Source of the DNA: Pseudomonas extremaustralis
GTDB lineage: Bacteria > Pseudomonadota > Gammaproteobacteria > Pseudomonadales > Pseudomonadaceae
Assembly: GCF_900102035.1 (NCBI RefSeq)
Contig: NZ_LT629689.1
Location: 4,510,001 to 4,574,000, forward strand
Length of the DNA stretch: 64,000 nucleotides
Direction: 5' to 3'
Positions 1-8,842 of the stretch are shown one piece after another. Both the position numbers and the translations under genes were made by a program. The notes under the pieces were generated by a model, which ran no database searches, was not told the DNA's origin, and saw only the letters and a list, made by a program, of their open reading frames with translations. The first letter of the stretch is position 1; each line of letters opens with the position of its first letter.

Positions 1-1089
1 CAGGAACAGGATGAAAGACTTGAACGCCCCGAGGAACGAGTGCTGACCGAGCAACGCGATCAGGGTCGCCGTACCGACGATGACCAGTACGAACACCAGG
101 CGCTGCAAACGCGTGACCTCCAGGCGTCCGCGAAAGCCGCTGATGATGGTGGCGATGCACATGAAGCTGCCGTAGGAGTTCAGCGTGGAAATGGTCACCT
201 TGCCGAACGCGATGCTGAAATACAGCAGCGCCGCAGTGGCCCCCGTACCGCCCAAGCCGACGATGTAGGCCACTTCGTGACCGGCGAATTGGCCGTTGGA
301 CAGCGCGGCGGCAAACACACCGAGCACCATCGCCACCTGTGCGCCAATCACCGAACCCGCGCCGGCGGCCAGAAAGGTTTTCAGCGAGGACGTCCGGCTC
401 GGCAGGTAGCGCGAATAGTCCGCCACGTAAGGGCCAAAGGCGATTTGCCAGGAAGCCGCCAGCGACACCGCGAGCAGGAAGCTGCTCCAACTGAAGTGGC
501 GGATTTGCAGGAGCGCGCCAATGTCGGTCTGGCTCATCAGGCGGCTGAACAGGTAAACAAAGGCAATCACGCCAATGACGCTGGCGACACGGCCGATGAA
601 ATGGATCACCCGGTAACCCAGCACCGTGACCAGCACGATGACACTGGCGAACAGCAGGATCCCGACACTGTCGCTGACGCCAAACAGCTGGCCCAGCGCC
701 TGACCGGACAGCACGGTCCCCGTGGCGGTGAAGCCCAGGTACATCAAACACACCAGCACGATCGGAATGGCGGCGCCATACACCCCGAACTGGACCCGGC
801 TGGAAATCATCTGCGGCAAACCAAGCCTGGGCCCTTGCGCCGCATGCAACGCCATGACCCCGCCGCCGAGCAGTTGGCCGATCAACAGACCGATCAACGA
901 CCAGAACACATCACCGCCCAGCACCACGGCCAGGGCCCCGGTGACAATCGCGGTGATTTGCAGGTTGGCACCCATCCACAGGGTGAACTGACTCAATAGA
1001 CGACCGTGTCTTTCCGCTTCCGGGATGTAGTCGATCGAACGCCTTTCGATCAACGGGGTGGTGCTTGCACGCGCGTCATTCCCAGCCAT
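1..1089 (-). CDS. NCS1-family permease, probable urocanate transporter (partial, 3' end outside window)
   Basis: Inner-membrane permease of the NCS1 (cytosine/purine/allantoin) family; 363 codons are present and the C-terminus lies beyond base 1. The N-terminus (MAGNDARASTTPLIERRSID...) is hydrophilic, followed by TLWMGANLQITAIVTGALAVV, the typical first membrane segment of NCS1 carriers. The start ATG at 1089 lies 70 bases downstream of the hutU stop on the same strand, with one REP element between, so it is probably part of the hutU transcript. In P. fluorescens hut clusters a permease at this place is the urocanate transporter (often called hutTu); here that role is inferred from position, and a purine or cytosine carrier is the alternative. 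Confidence 0.75.
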   Translation of the reverse strand, partial: MAGNDARASTTPLIERRSIDYIPEAERHGRLLSQFTLWMGANLQITAIVTGALAVVLGGDVFWSLIGLLIGQLLGGGVMALHAAQGPRLGLPQMISSRVQFGVYGAAIPIVLVCLMYLGFTATGTVLSGQALGQLFGVSDSVGILLFASVIVLVTVLGYRVIHFIGRVASVIGVIAFVYLFSRLMSQTDIGALLQIRHFSWSSFLLAVSLAASWQIAFGPYVADYSRYLPSRTSSLKTFLAAGAGSVIGAQVAMVLGVFAAALSNGQFAGHEVAYIVGLGGTGATAALLYFSIAFGKVTISTLNSYGSFMCIATIISGFRGRLEVTRLQRLVFVLVIVGTATLIALLGQHSFLGAFKSFILFL

Positions 1090-1125
1090 TTATGTTCAAC
1101 CTCTGATGGATTGCTTACAGATCCT

Positions 1126-1153
1126 GTGTGGGAGGGGGCTTGCCCACTCCCCC
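1126..1153. repeat. REP element between hutU and the permease gene
   Basis: GTGTGGGAGGGGGCTTGC followed by partly complementary CCCACTCCCCC; a single copy of the same GTGGGAGGGGGCTTGC family that recurs at 3156, 13765, 17019 and 26641. On the minus strand it sits between two hut genes and could fold in the mRNA. Confidence 0.7.
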
Positions 1154-1159
1154 TATGTG

Positions 1160-2845
1160 TCACTTGATCATTGGAAGATTGAGGCCCTGCTCTTTGGCGC
1201 AGTCGATCGCGATCTGGTAACCCGCATCGGCATGACGCATCACCCCGGTGGCCGGGTCGTTGTGCAGCACGCGGGCGATCCGCTCGGCCGCTTCGTCGGT
1301 ACCGTCGCAGACGATCACCATCCCCGAGTGTTGGGAGAAGCCCATGCCCACGCCGCCGCCGTGGTGCAGCGAAACCCAGGTCGCACCGCTGGCGGTGTTG
1401 AGCAATGCGTTGAGCAGCGGCCAATCGGACACGGCGTCGGAGCCGTCCTGCATGGATTCGGTTTCGCGGTTGGGACTGGCCACCGAGCCGGAATCGAGGT
1501 GGTCGCGGCCGATCACTACCGGCGCGGACAGCTCGCCGCTGCGCACCATTTCGTTGAACGCCAGGCCGAGCTTGGCGCGTTGGCCCAGGCCGACCCAGCA
1601 GATACGCGCCGGCAGGCCCTGGAAGCTGATGCGTTCGCGGGCCATGTCCAGCCAGTTGTGCAGGTGCGCGTCGTCGGGGATCAGCTCTTTGACTTTGGCG
1701 TCGGTCTTGTAGATGTCCTGCGGGTCGCCGGAGAGGGCCGCCCAGCGGAACGGGCCGATACCGCGGCAGAACAATGGGCGGATGTACGCCGGTACGAAGC
1801 CGGGGAAATCGAAGGCGTTTTCCACGCCTTCTTCCTGCGCCATCTGACGAATGTTGTTGCCGTAGTCGAAGGTCGGGATGCCTTGCTTCTGGAAGTCCAG
1901 CATCGCTTTGACGTGCACGGCCATCGACTGCTTGGCGGCCTTGATCACCACCGCCGGTTCGGTCTTGGCGCGGGCGCGGTATTCGTCCCAGGTCCAGCCG
2001 GCTGGCAGGTAGCCGTTGAGCGGATCGTGGGCGCTGGTCTGGTCGGTGACCATGTCCGGGCGCACACCGCGCTTGACCAGTTCCGGCAGGATTTCGGCGG
2101 CGTTGCCCAGCAGGGCGATGGAGATGGCTTTGCCCTCCTGGGTGTACTTGGCGATGCGCGCCAAGGCGTCGTCGAGGTCGCTGGCCTGCTCGTCGACATA
2201 GCGGCTGTTCAGGCGGAAATCGATGCTGACCTGTTGGCACTCGATGTTCAGCGAGCACGCACCGGCCAGGGTCGCGGCCAGCGGTTGCGCGCCGCCCATG
2301 CCACCGAGGCCGGCGGTCAGTACCCAACGGCCTTTGAGGTTGCTGTCGTAATGCTGGCGACCGGCTTCGACGAAGGTTTCGTAAGTGCCCTGGACGATGC
2401 CCTGGCTGCCGATGTAGATCCAGCTGCCGGCGGTCATCTGGCCGTACATGGCCAGGCCCTTGGCATCCAGTTCGTTGAAGTGTTCCCAACTGGCCCAGTG
2501 CGGCACCAGGTTGGAGTTGGCGATCAGTACGCGCGGGGCATTGCGGTGGGTCTTGAACACGCCGACCGGTTTACCCGATTGCACCAGCAGGGTTTCGTCG
2601 TCGTTCAGTTGCGTGAGGCTCTCGACGATTTGGTCGTAGCACTCCCAGTTGCGCGCCGCGCGCCCGATACCGCCGTACACCACCAGTTCCTTGGGGTTTT
2701 CGGCCACTTGCGGGTCGAGGTTGTTCATCAACATGCGCAGCGGCGCTTCGGTCAGCCAGCTTTTGGCGGTGAGCGTGTTACCGCGGGCGGCGCGGATTTC
2801 GACGTCACGGTATTTGGTAGGCCTGGCTTTAGAAAAATCGGTCAC
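1160..2845 (-). CDS. hutU: Urocanate hydratase (urocanase) HutU
   Basis: Converts urocanate to imidazolone propionate, the second step of histidine degradation, using tightly bound NAD+. The 561-residue product starts (M)[20 protein letters not shown], and has the family glycine-rich segment [18 protein letters not shown] around residue 175-190. The start is GTG at 2845, chosen because it matches the family N-terminus and is preceded by GAGGAG; the frame stays open further upstream, which would put about 34 unrelated residues on the front. It has its own sigma-54-type promoter and HutC operator (2913-2947), so it is the first gene of a unit that continues into the permease. Confidence 0.96.
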   Translation of the reverse strand: MTDFSKARPTKYRDVEIRAARGNTLTAKSWLTEAPLRMLMNNLDPQVAENPKELVVYGGIGRAARNWECYDQIVESLTQLNDDETLLVQSGKPVGVFKTHRNAPRVLIANSNLVPHWASWEHFNELDAKGLAMYGQMTAGSWIYIGSQGIVQGTYETFVEAGRQHYDSNLKGRWVLTAGLGGMGGAQPLAATLAGACSLNIECQQVSIDFRLNSRYVDEQASDLDDALARIAKYTQEGKAISIALLGNAAEILPELVKRGVRPDMVTDQTSAHDPLNGYLPAGWTWDEYRARAKTEPAVVIKAAKQSMAVHVKAMLDFQKQGIPTFDYGNNIRQMAQEEGVENAFDFPGFVPAYIRPLFCRGIGPFRWAALSGDPQDIYKTDAKVKELIPDDAHLHNWLDMARERISFQGLPARICWVGLGQRAKLGLAFNEMVRSGELSAPVVIGRDHLDSGSVASPNRETESMQDGSDAVSDWPLLNALLNTASGATWVSLHHGGGVGMGFSQHSGMVIVCDGTDEAAERIARVLHNDPATGVMRHADAGYQIAIDCAKEQGLNLPMIK

Positions 2846-2912
2846 GGCAGACTCCTCGGCATGATGCGCGAACGTGATGGGCGCGAAGGAGACTCTTACG
2901 CACACATCTTTA

Positions 2913-2926
2913 CTTGTACATACAAG
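2913..2926 (-). promoter_or_regulatory. HutC operator at hutU
   Basis: Perfect inverted repeat CTTGTACATACAAG containing TGTA-N2-TACA (2915-2924), the core known for HutC sites of Pseudomonas hut genes. It lies 68 bases upstream of the hutU start and where the transcript from the sigma-54 promoter at 2931-2947 should begin, so bound HutC would block initiation or escape. A second site with the same core is at 4563-4572. Confidence 0.85.
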
Positions 2927-2930
2927 CATA

Positions 2931-2947
2931 TGCAATCGAGCGGCCAA
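2931..2947 (-). promoter_or_regulatory. Sigma-54 promoter of hutU
   Basis: Read on the minus strand: TTGGCCGCTCGATTGCA. It has the invariant GG (-24) and GC (-12) with exactly 10 bases between and TTGCA at -12. This agrees with the CbrAB/NtrC-dependent control of hut genes known in Pseudomonas. The rest of the 341-base gap between hutU and hutD contains no gene I can support; the activator site was not identified. Confidence 0.8.
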
Positions 2948-3155
2948 CTTTTCTGGAGAGCCGGAGCAATTGTTTGCGCAGGCGCGGGTAAGCCTTGGAA
3001 ATTAAGGCTTCGAGGCTTGATGAAATTTCTTACGGGGAAGGTTTAGAGCGAGGAAGGCTTGTCACAACCGCGTGGTTTTGCGCCACGCTGGGGCGTTAGG
3101 TAACAAAGTGGTGCGGAAGGCTGGAAACAGATCGCAAGAACAATGGGAAACAAAT

Positions 3156-3181
3156 GTGGGAGGGGGCTTGCTCCCTCCCAC
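3156..3181. repeat. REP hairpin downstream of hutD
   Basis: GTGGGAGGG and CCCTCCCAC form a perfect 9-base-pair stem around GGCTTGCT, just after the hutD stop. It is a REP-family element and may act as an mRNA 3' structure for the hutC-hutD transcript. Confidence 0.75.
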
Positions 3182-3186
3182 CGTTT

Positions 3187-3747
3187 TTAACCGCGTTCGG
3201 TCAGTTCGATGATGCAGCAACGGCCGGTGACGGAGATATCCAGCAAGCCAGCGTTACCGTCCACTTGCAGGCAGTCGTGATGGCCCAGCATCTGGTCCAG
3301 CACCTTCACTTCATCCGCCACGCTGAACACCAGCACGGTCTGCGCAGTGCTGAAAAAGCGTTGCGTGCCGTCGATCCACTGCAACCGCGCGTGATAACGC
3401 TGGGGCGAGTAGATCAGGTTGAAATCGCGGATCGGCCCGGTGATCAGGCGGCACGACACTTGGCTGTCGCCCTTGAAGGCGAATGGCTGCAGCGGCAGCA
3501 ACCCACGCTGCTCCTCGCCATCGACGGTGAGTACCATGCCCGCGCCTTTGATCACGGTGATCACGCGCTGGTAACCGGCGAAGGTGGAAAACCCGCCCGA
3601 CTCGGCGATATCGGCAATCGACAGGCGCCAGCCGAAGCCATCCAGGCCGGTGCCGGCGTCGCGGCTGATTTCTTCGGTACTGCCGCCGCCGTTTTTCCAT
3701 GGCATGCGCACGTAATCGGCGGCGCGCCAGACTTTCACGGCACTCAT
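3187..3747 (-). CDS. hutD: HutD family protein
   Basis: 186-residue bicupin-like protein of the HutD family; the N-terminal MPWKNGGGSTEEISRD stretch is the family signature. HutD of P. fluorescens is reported to limit hut expression during growth on histidine; its ligand chemistry is not settled. The ATG at 3747 overlaps the hutC stop (3744-3746) in ATGA fashion, so the two genes are translationally coupled. It is transcribed away from hutF, with a REP hairpin right after its stop. Confidence 0.92.
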   Translation of the reverse strand: MSAVKVWRAADYVRMPWKNGGGSTEEISRDAGTGLDGFGWRLSIADIAESGGFSTFAGYQRVITVIKGAGMVLTVDGEEQRGLLPLQPFAFKGDSQVSCRLITGPIRDFNLIYSPQRYHARLQWIDGTQRFFSTAQTVLVFSVADEVKVLDQMLGHHDCLQVDGNAGLLDISVTGRCCIIELTERG

Positions 3748-4493
3748 TTACTGAAACGTCCTTCCAGGCTATGGCGCGAACCGGGGTGGATCAAACGCGC
3801 GGCAGTCACCGGCTGGCGACCGGACCAGGTGCGCCGGCGAATCAACAGACACGGTTCGCTCGGCTCGATCTGCAGCAACTCGCACTCGGCCGCATCGGCG
3901 AGGATCGCTTCGACCACATGCTCGCCTTCGGTCAGCGGCGCGACTTGGTTCAAATAGGCGTAGGGGGTTTGCTGGGTGAAATCCTGTTGCAGGTAATCCG
4001 GCGCGACCAGGGCGTTGACGAAACGGTCTTCGATTTGCACGGGAATGTCGTTTTCGTAATGCACGATCAGCGAATGGAACACTCGGCCGCCTTCACGCAT
4101 TTCCAGGGCGACGGCGCGTTCGGAACCGGCGGCCTCTTCGCCCAGGGTGATGACCTGGCAGGTATGCCGATGTCCGCGGGAGGCGATCTCATCGGCAATG
4201 TTGTGCACTTCGAACAACGCCGACTGGCTCTTGGGCTCAGCGACAAAGGTGCCCACGCCTTGCATACGCACCAGCAACCCTTCGGCGGTGAGTTCGCGCA
4301 GGGCGCGGTTGATGGTCATGCGGCTGAAGCCCAACTGGCTGACCAGCTCGCTCTCGGACGGCACGCGGTAATGGGGTGGCCAGTTACCGTTGAGGATCTG
4401 CTGGCTGATCATCTGTTTGACGCGGGCGTACAAGGGCGCCGGACTTTCGTCCATGTGGGCAGCCAGTGAAGACTTGGCGGGCGGAGTCGGCAC
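3744..4493 (-). CDS. hutC: Histidine utilisation repressor HutC (GntR family)
   Basis: GntR/HutC-family repressor of the hut genes; urocanate is the known inducer. The winged-helix domain is near the N-terminus (PLYARVKQMISQQILNGNWP, then VPSESELVSQLGFSRMTINRAL), followed by a UTRA effector domain ending SRHSLEGRFSK. I chose the GTG at 4493 (249 residues, starting (M)PTPPAKSSLAAHMDES) because AAGGA lies about 7 bases upstream; an ATG at 4454 inside it has no visible ribosome site, and the frame stays open far upstream without support. It is divergent from hutF, and a TGTA-N2-TACA operator in the shared gap suggests autoregulation and repression of hutF. Confidence 0.93.
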   Translation of the reverse strand: MPTPPAKSSLAAHMDESPAPLYARVKQMISQQILNGNWPPHYRVPSESELVSQLGFSRMTINRALRELTAEGLLVRMQGVGTFVAEPKSQSALFEVHNIADEIASRGHRHTCQVITLGEEAAGSERAVALEMREGGRVFHSLIVHYENDIPVQIEDRFVNALVAPDYLQQDFTQQTPYAYLNQVAPLTEGEHVVEAILADAAECELLQIEPSEPCLLIRRRTWSGRQPVTAARLIHPGSRHSLEGRFSK

Positions 4494-4562
4494 GGGGAAT
4501 CCTTGCAGGGGGAAAAGACGCATAGATTGCCGGAGTTTACCGAGCAGGCAAACGTCTGTATA

Positions 4563-4572
4563 TGTATATACA
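4563..4572. promoter_or_regulatory. HutC operator between hutC and hutF
   Basis: TGTATATACA, the same TGTA-N2-TACA core as at hutU, embedded in a longer TGTATATGTATATACA tract (4557-4572). It lies 30 bases before the hutF start and 70 before the hutC start, so one site could control both divergent genes. Confidence 0.8.
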
Positions 4573-4601
4573 AATAAACACACGACCGGAGTGTTCTGAT
4601 C

Positions 4602-5966
4602 ATGTCCGCTTTCTTTGCCGAACGCGCGCTGCTGCCTACTGGATGGGCCAACGATGTACGCTTTGAAGTCGGCGCCGATGGGCGGCTGACACAGGTGGAG
4701 GCCAACGCCAGCGCAGACGCCGCCGAACGGCTCAGGGGCCCGGTATTGGCGGGCATGCCGAACCTGCATTCCCATGCCTTCCAGCGCGCCATGGCGGGTT
4801 TGGCCGAAGTGGCCGGCAACCCCAATGACAGTTTCTGGACCTGGCGGGACTTGATGTACCGCATGGTCGGCAAGATCAACCCGGCGCAGCTGCACATCAT
4901 CGCTCGCCAGCTGTATATCGAGATGCTCAAGGCCGGCTACACCTCGGTGGCCGAATTTCACTACGTGCACCACGACGCCGACGGCCAGCCGTACGCCGAC
5001 CGTACGGAACTGTCACGCCAGATCAGCCAGGCGGCCGCCAGCAGCGGCATCGGCCTGACGTTGCTGCCGGTGCTCTACACCCATTCCGGGTTCGGCGGCC
5101 AGGCGCCCAATGACGGCCAGCGACGGTTTATCAACAGCACCGAACAGTACCTGGACCTGCAAGCGCGCCTGCAACCGATCCTCGCGGCGCAACCGGCCCA
5201 GCAACTGGGGCTGTGCTTTCACTCCCTGCGCGCCGTGACCCCGCAACAAATCACCGATGTCCTCGCCGCCAGCGACCCGGCTTGCCCGGTGCATATCCAC
5301 ATCGCTGAGCAGCGGAAAGAAGTCGACGACTGCCTGGCCTGGAGCGGCAAACGCCCGCTGCAATGGCTGTACGACAATGTCGAGGTCAATGAACGCTGGT
5401 GCCTGGTGCACGCCACCCATGCCGACCCCGACGAAGTCACGCGCATGGCCAAGAGCCGCGCGATTGCCGGCCTGTGCCTGACCACCGAAGCCAACCTGGG
5501 CGACGGGATTTTCCCGGCGGTGGAGTTTCTGGCCCAGGGCGGGCGCATGGGCATCGGCTCCGATAGCCATGTGTCGCTGAGCGTGGTGGAGGAACTGCGC
5601 TGGTTGGAATACGGCCAGCGCCTGCGCGATCAACGGCGCAACCGCTTGTATCGCAGCGATCAGCCGATGGTGGGCCGCACGCTGTTCGATGCCGCGCTGG
5701 ACGGCGGCGCCCAGGCACTGGGGCAGCCGGTCGGTCGGTTGGAAGTAGGGAAACGTGCGGATTGGGTCGTGCTGGACGGCAACGATCCGTACCTGGCCAC
5801 CGCGACCGATGACGGGATTCTCAATCGCTGGCTGTTCGCCGGCGGTGATCGCCAAGTGCGCGATGTGCTGGTCAACGGCCAGTGGGTGGTGCGGGACGGG
5901 CGGCATGCCGGCGAAGAAGACAGCAGCCGCGCATTTACCCAGGTGTTGCGAGAACTATTGGGATAA
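4602..5966 (+). CDS. hutF: Formimidoylglutamate deiminase HutF
   Basis: Hydrolyses N-formimino-L-glutamate to N-formyl-L-glutamate and ammonia in the five-step histidine pathway used by pseudomonads. The 454-residue product is an amidohydrolase-superfamily enzyme: metal-binding NLHSHAFQRAM near residue 57, HIHIAEQ near 230, HATHAD near 270, and GSDSHVS near 320. The ATG at 4602 follows a GGAG-type ribosome site. It is the only rightward hut gene here, divergent from hutC, and ends 5 bases before a strong terminator. Full length with all metal ligands apparent. Confidence 0.96.
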   Translation: MSAFFAERALLPTGWANDVRFEVGADGRLTQVEANASADAAERLRGPVLAGMPNLHSHAFQRAMAGLAEVAGNPNDSFWTWRDLMYRMVGKINPAQLHIIARQLYIEMLKAGYTSVAEFHYVHHDADGQPYADRTELSRQISQAAASSGIGLTLLPVLYTHSGFGGQAPNDGQRRFINSTEQYLDLQARLQPILAAQPAQQLGLCFHSLRAVTPQQITDVLAASDPACPVHIHIAEQRKEVDDCLAWSGKRPLQWLYDNVEVNERWCLVHATHADPDEVTRMAKSRAIAGLCLTTEANLGDGIFPAVEFLAQGGRMGIGSDSHVSLSVVEELRWLEYGQRLRDQRRNRLYRSDQPMVGRTLFDAALDGGAQALGQPVGRLEVGKRADWVVLDGNDPYLATATDDGILNRWLFAGGDRQVRDVLVNGQWVVRDGRHAGEEDSSRAFTQVLRELLG

Positions 5967-5971
5967 CGCAA

Positions 5972-6001
5972 AAACCTGAGCCGGCTTGCCGGCTCAGGTT
6001 T
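5972..6001. terminator. Bidirectional terminator between hutF and the lipocalin gene
   Basis: A 13-base-pair perfect stem (AAACCTGAGCCGG / CCGGCTCAGGTTT) with a CTTG loop and A/T tracts at both ends, placed between two converging genes. Confidence 0.9.
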
Positions 6002-6005
6002 TGGG

Positions 6006-6575
6006 TTATTGCGAGGTCTTGGCCATCTGCTTGTCCGACGTGCGCCAGATCAAGCGTGTGGTGTCATACCCCTGCTGCCGCGCCCGGCTCAGCAGATCTT
6101 CGCGGGTGTCGGCGCTGACCGTCGGCGTGCGCGACAGGATCCACATATAGCGCCGGTTCGGGCTGCCGACGAGGGCGGTCTTGTAGTCATCGCTGACGTA
6201 CAGCACCCAGTAATCCCCCTTGGCGACGCCCGGCAGCAGCGACGTGAACCAGTTATTGAATTCCACCCAGAGCTTGTCGGTCTTGCCCGGCACTTGCGGC
6301 GTGGCCGTGCCCTTGGCTTCTTCCCACTTCCAGTCGCTGGTCAGGCAGCGGTTGAACACCGACATATCGCCATCGGGCAGCAACGTGTAGCGGGCTTCGG
6401 ACTGTGCGCAGTTGCGCTGGAAGTACATCGGCAATCGCGCCAATTCATACCACGTGCCCTGGTAGCGCTTGAGGTTGACGCTACCAGCGGTCTTGGGTTG
6501 TAGATCATCGCCAGAATGGCTGGCGCAGCCCGCCAAAAACAGGCTGGCGCAAAGGAACACAACAAAACGCATCAT
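6006..6575 (-). CDS. blc: Outer-membrane lipocalin, Blc-like lipoprotein
   Basis: 189-residue lipoprotein of the bacterial lipocalin family, which binds lipids at the outer membrane and is linked to envelope stress. The signal peptide MMRFVVFLCASLFLAGC ends in a lipobox (LAGC, acylated Cys 17). The lipocalin signature follows: YQGTWYELARLPMYFQRNC near residue 39, and YWVLYVSDDY then WILSRTP near the C-terminus. AGGAG-like sequence precedes tandem ATG codons (6575, 6572); either could be used. It converges with hutF. Confidence 0.9.
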   Translation of the reverse strand: MMRFVVFLCASLFLAGCASHSGDDLQPKTAGSVNLKRYQGTWYELARLPMYFQRNCAQSEARYTLLPDGDMSVFNRCLTSDWKWEEAKGTATPQVPGKTDKLWVEFNNWFTSLLPGVAKGDYWVLYVSDDYKTALVGSPNRRYMWILSRTPTVSADTREDLLSRARQQGYDTTRLIWRTSDKQMAKTSQ

Positions 6576-6605
6576 TCTTCTTCTCCCGCAGGCTTTCGCC
6601 CCGGT

Positions 6606-6860
6606 TTACTTCAGGCCTTGCCCGGAAAACATCAGAACCTTGTCACCGGCATATTGAACGCTGATAAAGCTGTTTTTATCGCCCCAGGTGCAGCTGGACA
6701 TGCCCAGCGCGCCGGAACAATCGGTCGGCTTGCCCAACAGCGACTCCACCTCGGCCTTGGCCATACCAGCCGACAACTTCGCGTAGTTTTCTTGGTTGAT
6801 CTTGCTGCAAGCGGCCAACAGCACGCAAAAAGCCAGCAAAGCGAGACGGCGTAACGACAT
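6606..6860 (-). CDS. Small SmpA/OmlA-like lipoprotein
   Basis: 84 residues starting MSLRRLALLAFCVLLAAC, a lipoprotein signal with lipobox LAAC. The mature part (KINQENYAKLSAGMAKAEVESLLGKPTDCSG...) has the fold signature of SmpA/OmlA-like domains (AGM..AEVESLLGKPT). Start chosen at 6860 because AGGAG lies just upstream; the open frame extends further but with unrelated sequence. Function unknown; family members support outer-membrane protein assembly, but I do not claim that here. It lies 30 bases upstream of the lipocalin gene on the same strand, so they may be cotranscribed. Confidence 0.8.
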   Translation of the reverse strand: MSLRRLALLAFCVLLAACSKINQENYAKLSAGMAKAEVESLLGKPTDCSGALGMSSCTWGDKNSFISVQYAGDKVLMFSGQGLK

Positions 6861-7041
6861 GGAAAAACTCCTGGAGGGACAAAGCAGCGTGGGTATCTGC
6901 CAGAAGCTTAGAAGGGGAAACAGGTGTCTGGTTCCCGACAAGGGGTGGTATTTCTTTTTTCTGCGTTGAGGCCATTTTGAGCACATTTTTAAATGACCAA
7001 ATCCTCCTTTCGTCGCGGCCGCGCTACACAAGACCGAATAA

Positions 7042-7057
7042 GGACTAAAATCAGTCC
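7042..7057 (+). promoter_or_regulatory. Candidate operator of the toxin-antitoxin operon
   Basis: Inverted repeat GGACTAAAATCAGTCC (5-base arms, 6-base spacer), 23 bases before the antitoxin ATG. Its centre, TAAAAT, resembles a -10 box. Phd/YefM antitoxins bind such palindromes to autoregulate; assignment here is inference. Confidence 0.5.
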
Positions 7058-7080
7058 CATTGCCGAGCAAGGGTCAACCC

Positions 7081-7353
7081 ATGAAGTTTTCATCCCAGAT
7101 CAAACCGATCAGCTATTTGAAAAGCCATACCGCTGAAATTGTTAAAACGCTCACAGAAAGCCGAGAACCGCTGGTGATCACTCAGAACGGAGAGGCGAAG
7201 CTGGTGGTGATGGATGTGAAAAGCTTTGAAGAGCAAGCAGAAACCATGGCCTTGCTAAAGCTGTTGGCGTTGGGCAATCGCCAGATTGAACAGGGCCAGT
7301 TTCAAGCGATGGAGGACGTGTTCGCCGAACTGGATAAGGACGACGCTCAATGA
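7081..7353 (+). CDS. Type II antitoxin, Phd/YefM family
   Basis: 90-residue antitoxin: MKFSSQIKPISYLKSHTAEI and EPLVITQNGEAKLVVMDVKSFEE are the DNA-binding Phd/YefM fold signature, and the C-terminal acidic tail would wrap the toxin. The ATG at 7081 is followed, with a 4-base ATGA overlap, by the ParE-like toxin, the usual antitoxin-first order. The pair is alone between a lipoprotein gene and fbp, a common way for such modules to sit in core chromosomes. Confidence 0.88.
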   Translation: MKFSSQIKPISYLKSHTAEIVKTLTESREPLVITQNGEAKLVVMDVKSFEEQAETMALLKLLALGNRQIEQGQFQAMEDVFAELDKDDAQ

Positions 7354-7673
7354 CGTCCAGGGTTGTGATTCTGCACTCGGCAAAAAACGACCTTAAAGAC
7401 ATCAAGTCATACCTCATCCGACAATTCTCTGCGTCGACCTGGCAACAGACCTACGAAGCCTTGAAGCAGGCTATTCGCCACCTGGAAACGCAACCTTACG
7501 CGGGCTTCATACCGGAAGAAATCGAGCAGCTCAATCTGAGCCAGTACCGACAAATCATCAGTGGAATGAACCGGATCATCTATGAAATCCGTGATCAGAC
7601 TGTGTATATCCACATCATTGCTGATACGCGAAAAAACCTGCAGGCCCTGCTGTTAAAGAAACTCATGCAATAA
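7350..7673 (+). CDS. Type II toxin, RelE/ParE family
   Basis: 107-residue RelE/ParE-superfamily toxin. Visible family features are the start VVILHSAKNDLKDIKSYL, the middle ETQPYAGFIPEEIEQL and the C-terminal segment IIYEIRDQTVYIHIIADTRKN. ParE members poison gyrase and RelE members cut mRNA in the ribosome; the alpha-helical insert after the first strand favours ParE, but the target is not settled from sequence. It overlaps the antitoxin gene by 4 bases and appears intact. The hairpin that should terminate fbp from the other strand begins at its stop codon. Confidence 0.85.
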   Translation: MTSRVVILHSAKNDLKDIKSYLIRQFSASTWQQTYEALKQAIRHLETQPYAGFIPEEIEQLNLSQYRQIISGMNRIIYEIRDQTVYIHIIADTRKNLQALLLKKLMQ

Positions 7674-7704
7674 AAAGCCCCGGAACGCTTTCGCATTTCG
7701 GGGC
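7671..7704 (-). terminator. Terminator of fbp
   Basis: On the minus strand GCCCCG...CGGGGC with an inner extension (AATGC-GAAA-GCGTT), followed by TTTTTA; the T-tract overlaps the toxin stop codon on the other strand. Confidence 0.85.
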
Positions 7705-7723
7705 CTCTTCTGATCACAAGGTT

Positions 7724-8734
7724 TTACTGCTTGTGATAACCGGTCACACGCTCAACTTCTTCCTTCGAACCCAGGAACACCGCCACACGCTGGTGCAGGC
7801 CTTCTGGCTGGATGTCGAGGATGCGCTGGTGGCCGTCGGTGGACACACCGCCCGCCTGCTCAACCAGGAACGACATCGGGTTGGCTTCGTACATCAGGCG
7901 CAGTTTGCCCGGTTTGGACGGCTCGCGGCTGTCGCGCGGGTACATGAACACGCCGCCACGGGTCAGGATGCGGTGTACGTCGGCAACCATCGCCGCGACC
8001 CAGCGCATGTTGAAGTTCTTCTTCAACGGGCCTTCTTCGCCTTCCATCAACTCGTTGACGTAACGCTTGACCGGTTCTTCCCAGTGGCGCTGGTTGGACA
8101 TGTTGATCGCAAATTCCTGGGTGGAAACAGGAATGGTGATGTCTTCGTGGGTCAGGACGAAACTGCCCATTTCGCGGTCCAGGGTGAAGCCTTTGACGCC
8201 GTCGCCCAGGGTCAGCACCAGCATGGTCTGTGGGCCGTAGATCGCATAGCCGGCGGCGACTTGCTGGGTGCCTGGTTGCAGGAAGGCCTTTTCGTTCAGG
8301 GCTTCGTTCTGGCTCAGGTGTTCGTTCGGGCAACGCAGTACCGAGAAGATGGTGCCGACCGGGGCGTTGATGTCGATGTTGGACGAACCGTCCAGTGGGT
8401 CGAACACCAGCAGGTAGGCGCCTTTCGGGTATTTGCCCGGGATCTGGTAGGCATTGTCCATTTCTTCGGACGCCATGCCGGCCAGGTGACCGCCCCATTC
8501 GTTGGCTTCGAGCAGGATCTCGTTGGAGATGACGTCGAGTTTCTTCTGCACTTCGCCCTGCACGTTTTCAGTGCCCATGCTACCCAGGACGCCACCCAGT
8601 GCGCCTTTGGACACAGCGTGGCTGATTTCCTTGCAAGCACGCGCGACCACTTCGATCAGGAAGCGCAGATCGGCAGGCGTGTTGTTGCTGCGGGTCTGCT
8701 CAATCAAATAGCGACTCAAGGTAACGCGGGACAT
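7724..8734 (-). CDS. fbp: Fructose-1,6-bisphosphatase class I
   Basis: Hydrolyses fructose 1,6-bisphosphate to fructose 6-phosphate in gluconeogenesis; important in pseudomonads, which grow mainly on organic acids and lack a complete Embden-Meyerhof pathway. The 336-residue product has the metal-binding [20 protein letters not shown] (from residue 112), preceded by the EEM/SEEMDN segment, and GGVFMYPRD and [20 protein letters not shown] for sugar-phosphate binding. ATG at 8734. It is monocistronic, with a terminator right after. Confidence 0.97.
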   Translation of the reverse strand: MSRVTLSRYLIEQTRSNNTPADLRFLIEVVARACKEISHAVSKGALGGVLGSMGTENVQGEVQKKLDVISNEILLEANEWGGHLAGMASEEMDNAYQIPGKYPKGAYLLVFDPLDGSSNIDINAPVGTIFSVLRCPNEHLSQNEALNEKAFLQPGTQQVAAGYAIYGPQTMLVLTLGDGVKGFTLDREMGSFVLTHEDITIPVSTQEFAINMSNQRHWEEPVKRYVNELMEGEEGPLKKNFNMRWVAAMVADVHRILTRGGVFMYPRDSREPSKPGKLRLMYEANPMSFLVEQAGGVSTDGHQRILDIQPEGLHQRVAVFLGSKEEVERVTGYHKQ

Positions 8735-8842
8735 GGAAGGCTCCGGAGAATGGGGGGCTGAAAACCCGCGCAGTTTAGCGCGAGTCTGGGCTGATTGCCT
8801 CTAATCAGAGGATTTAAACCCAATAGAGTTCATGGACTTTAT

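Noticed and set aside
1058..3046. Rightward open frame across hutU
   Set aside because: Shadow frame of the urocanase gene; no domain and no ribosome site.
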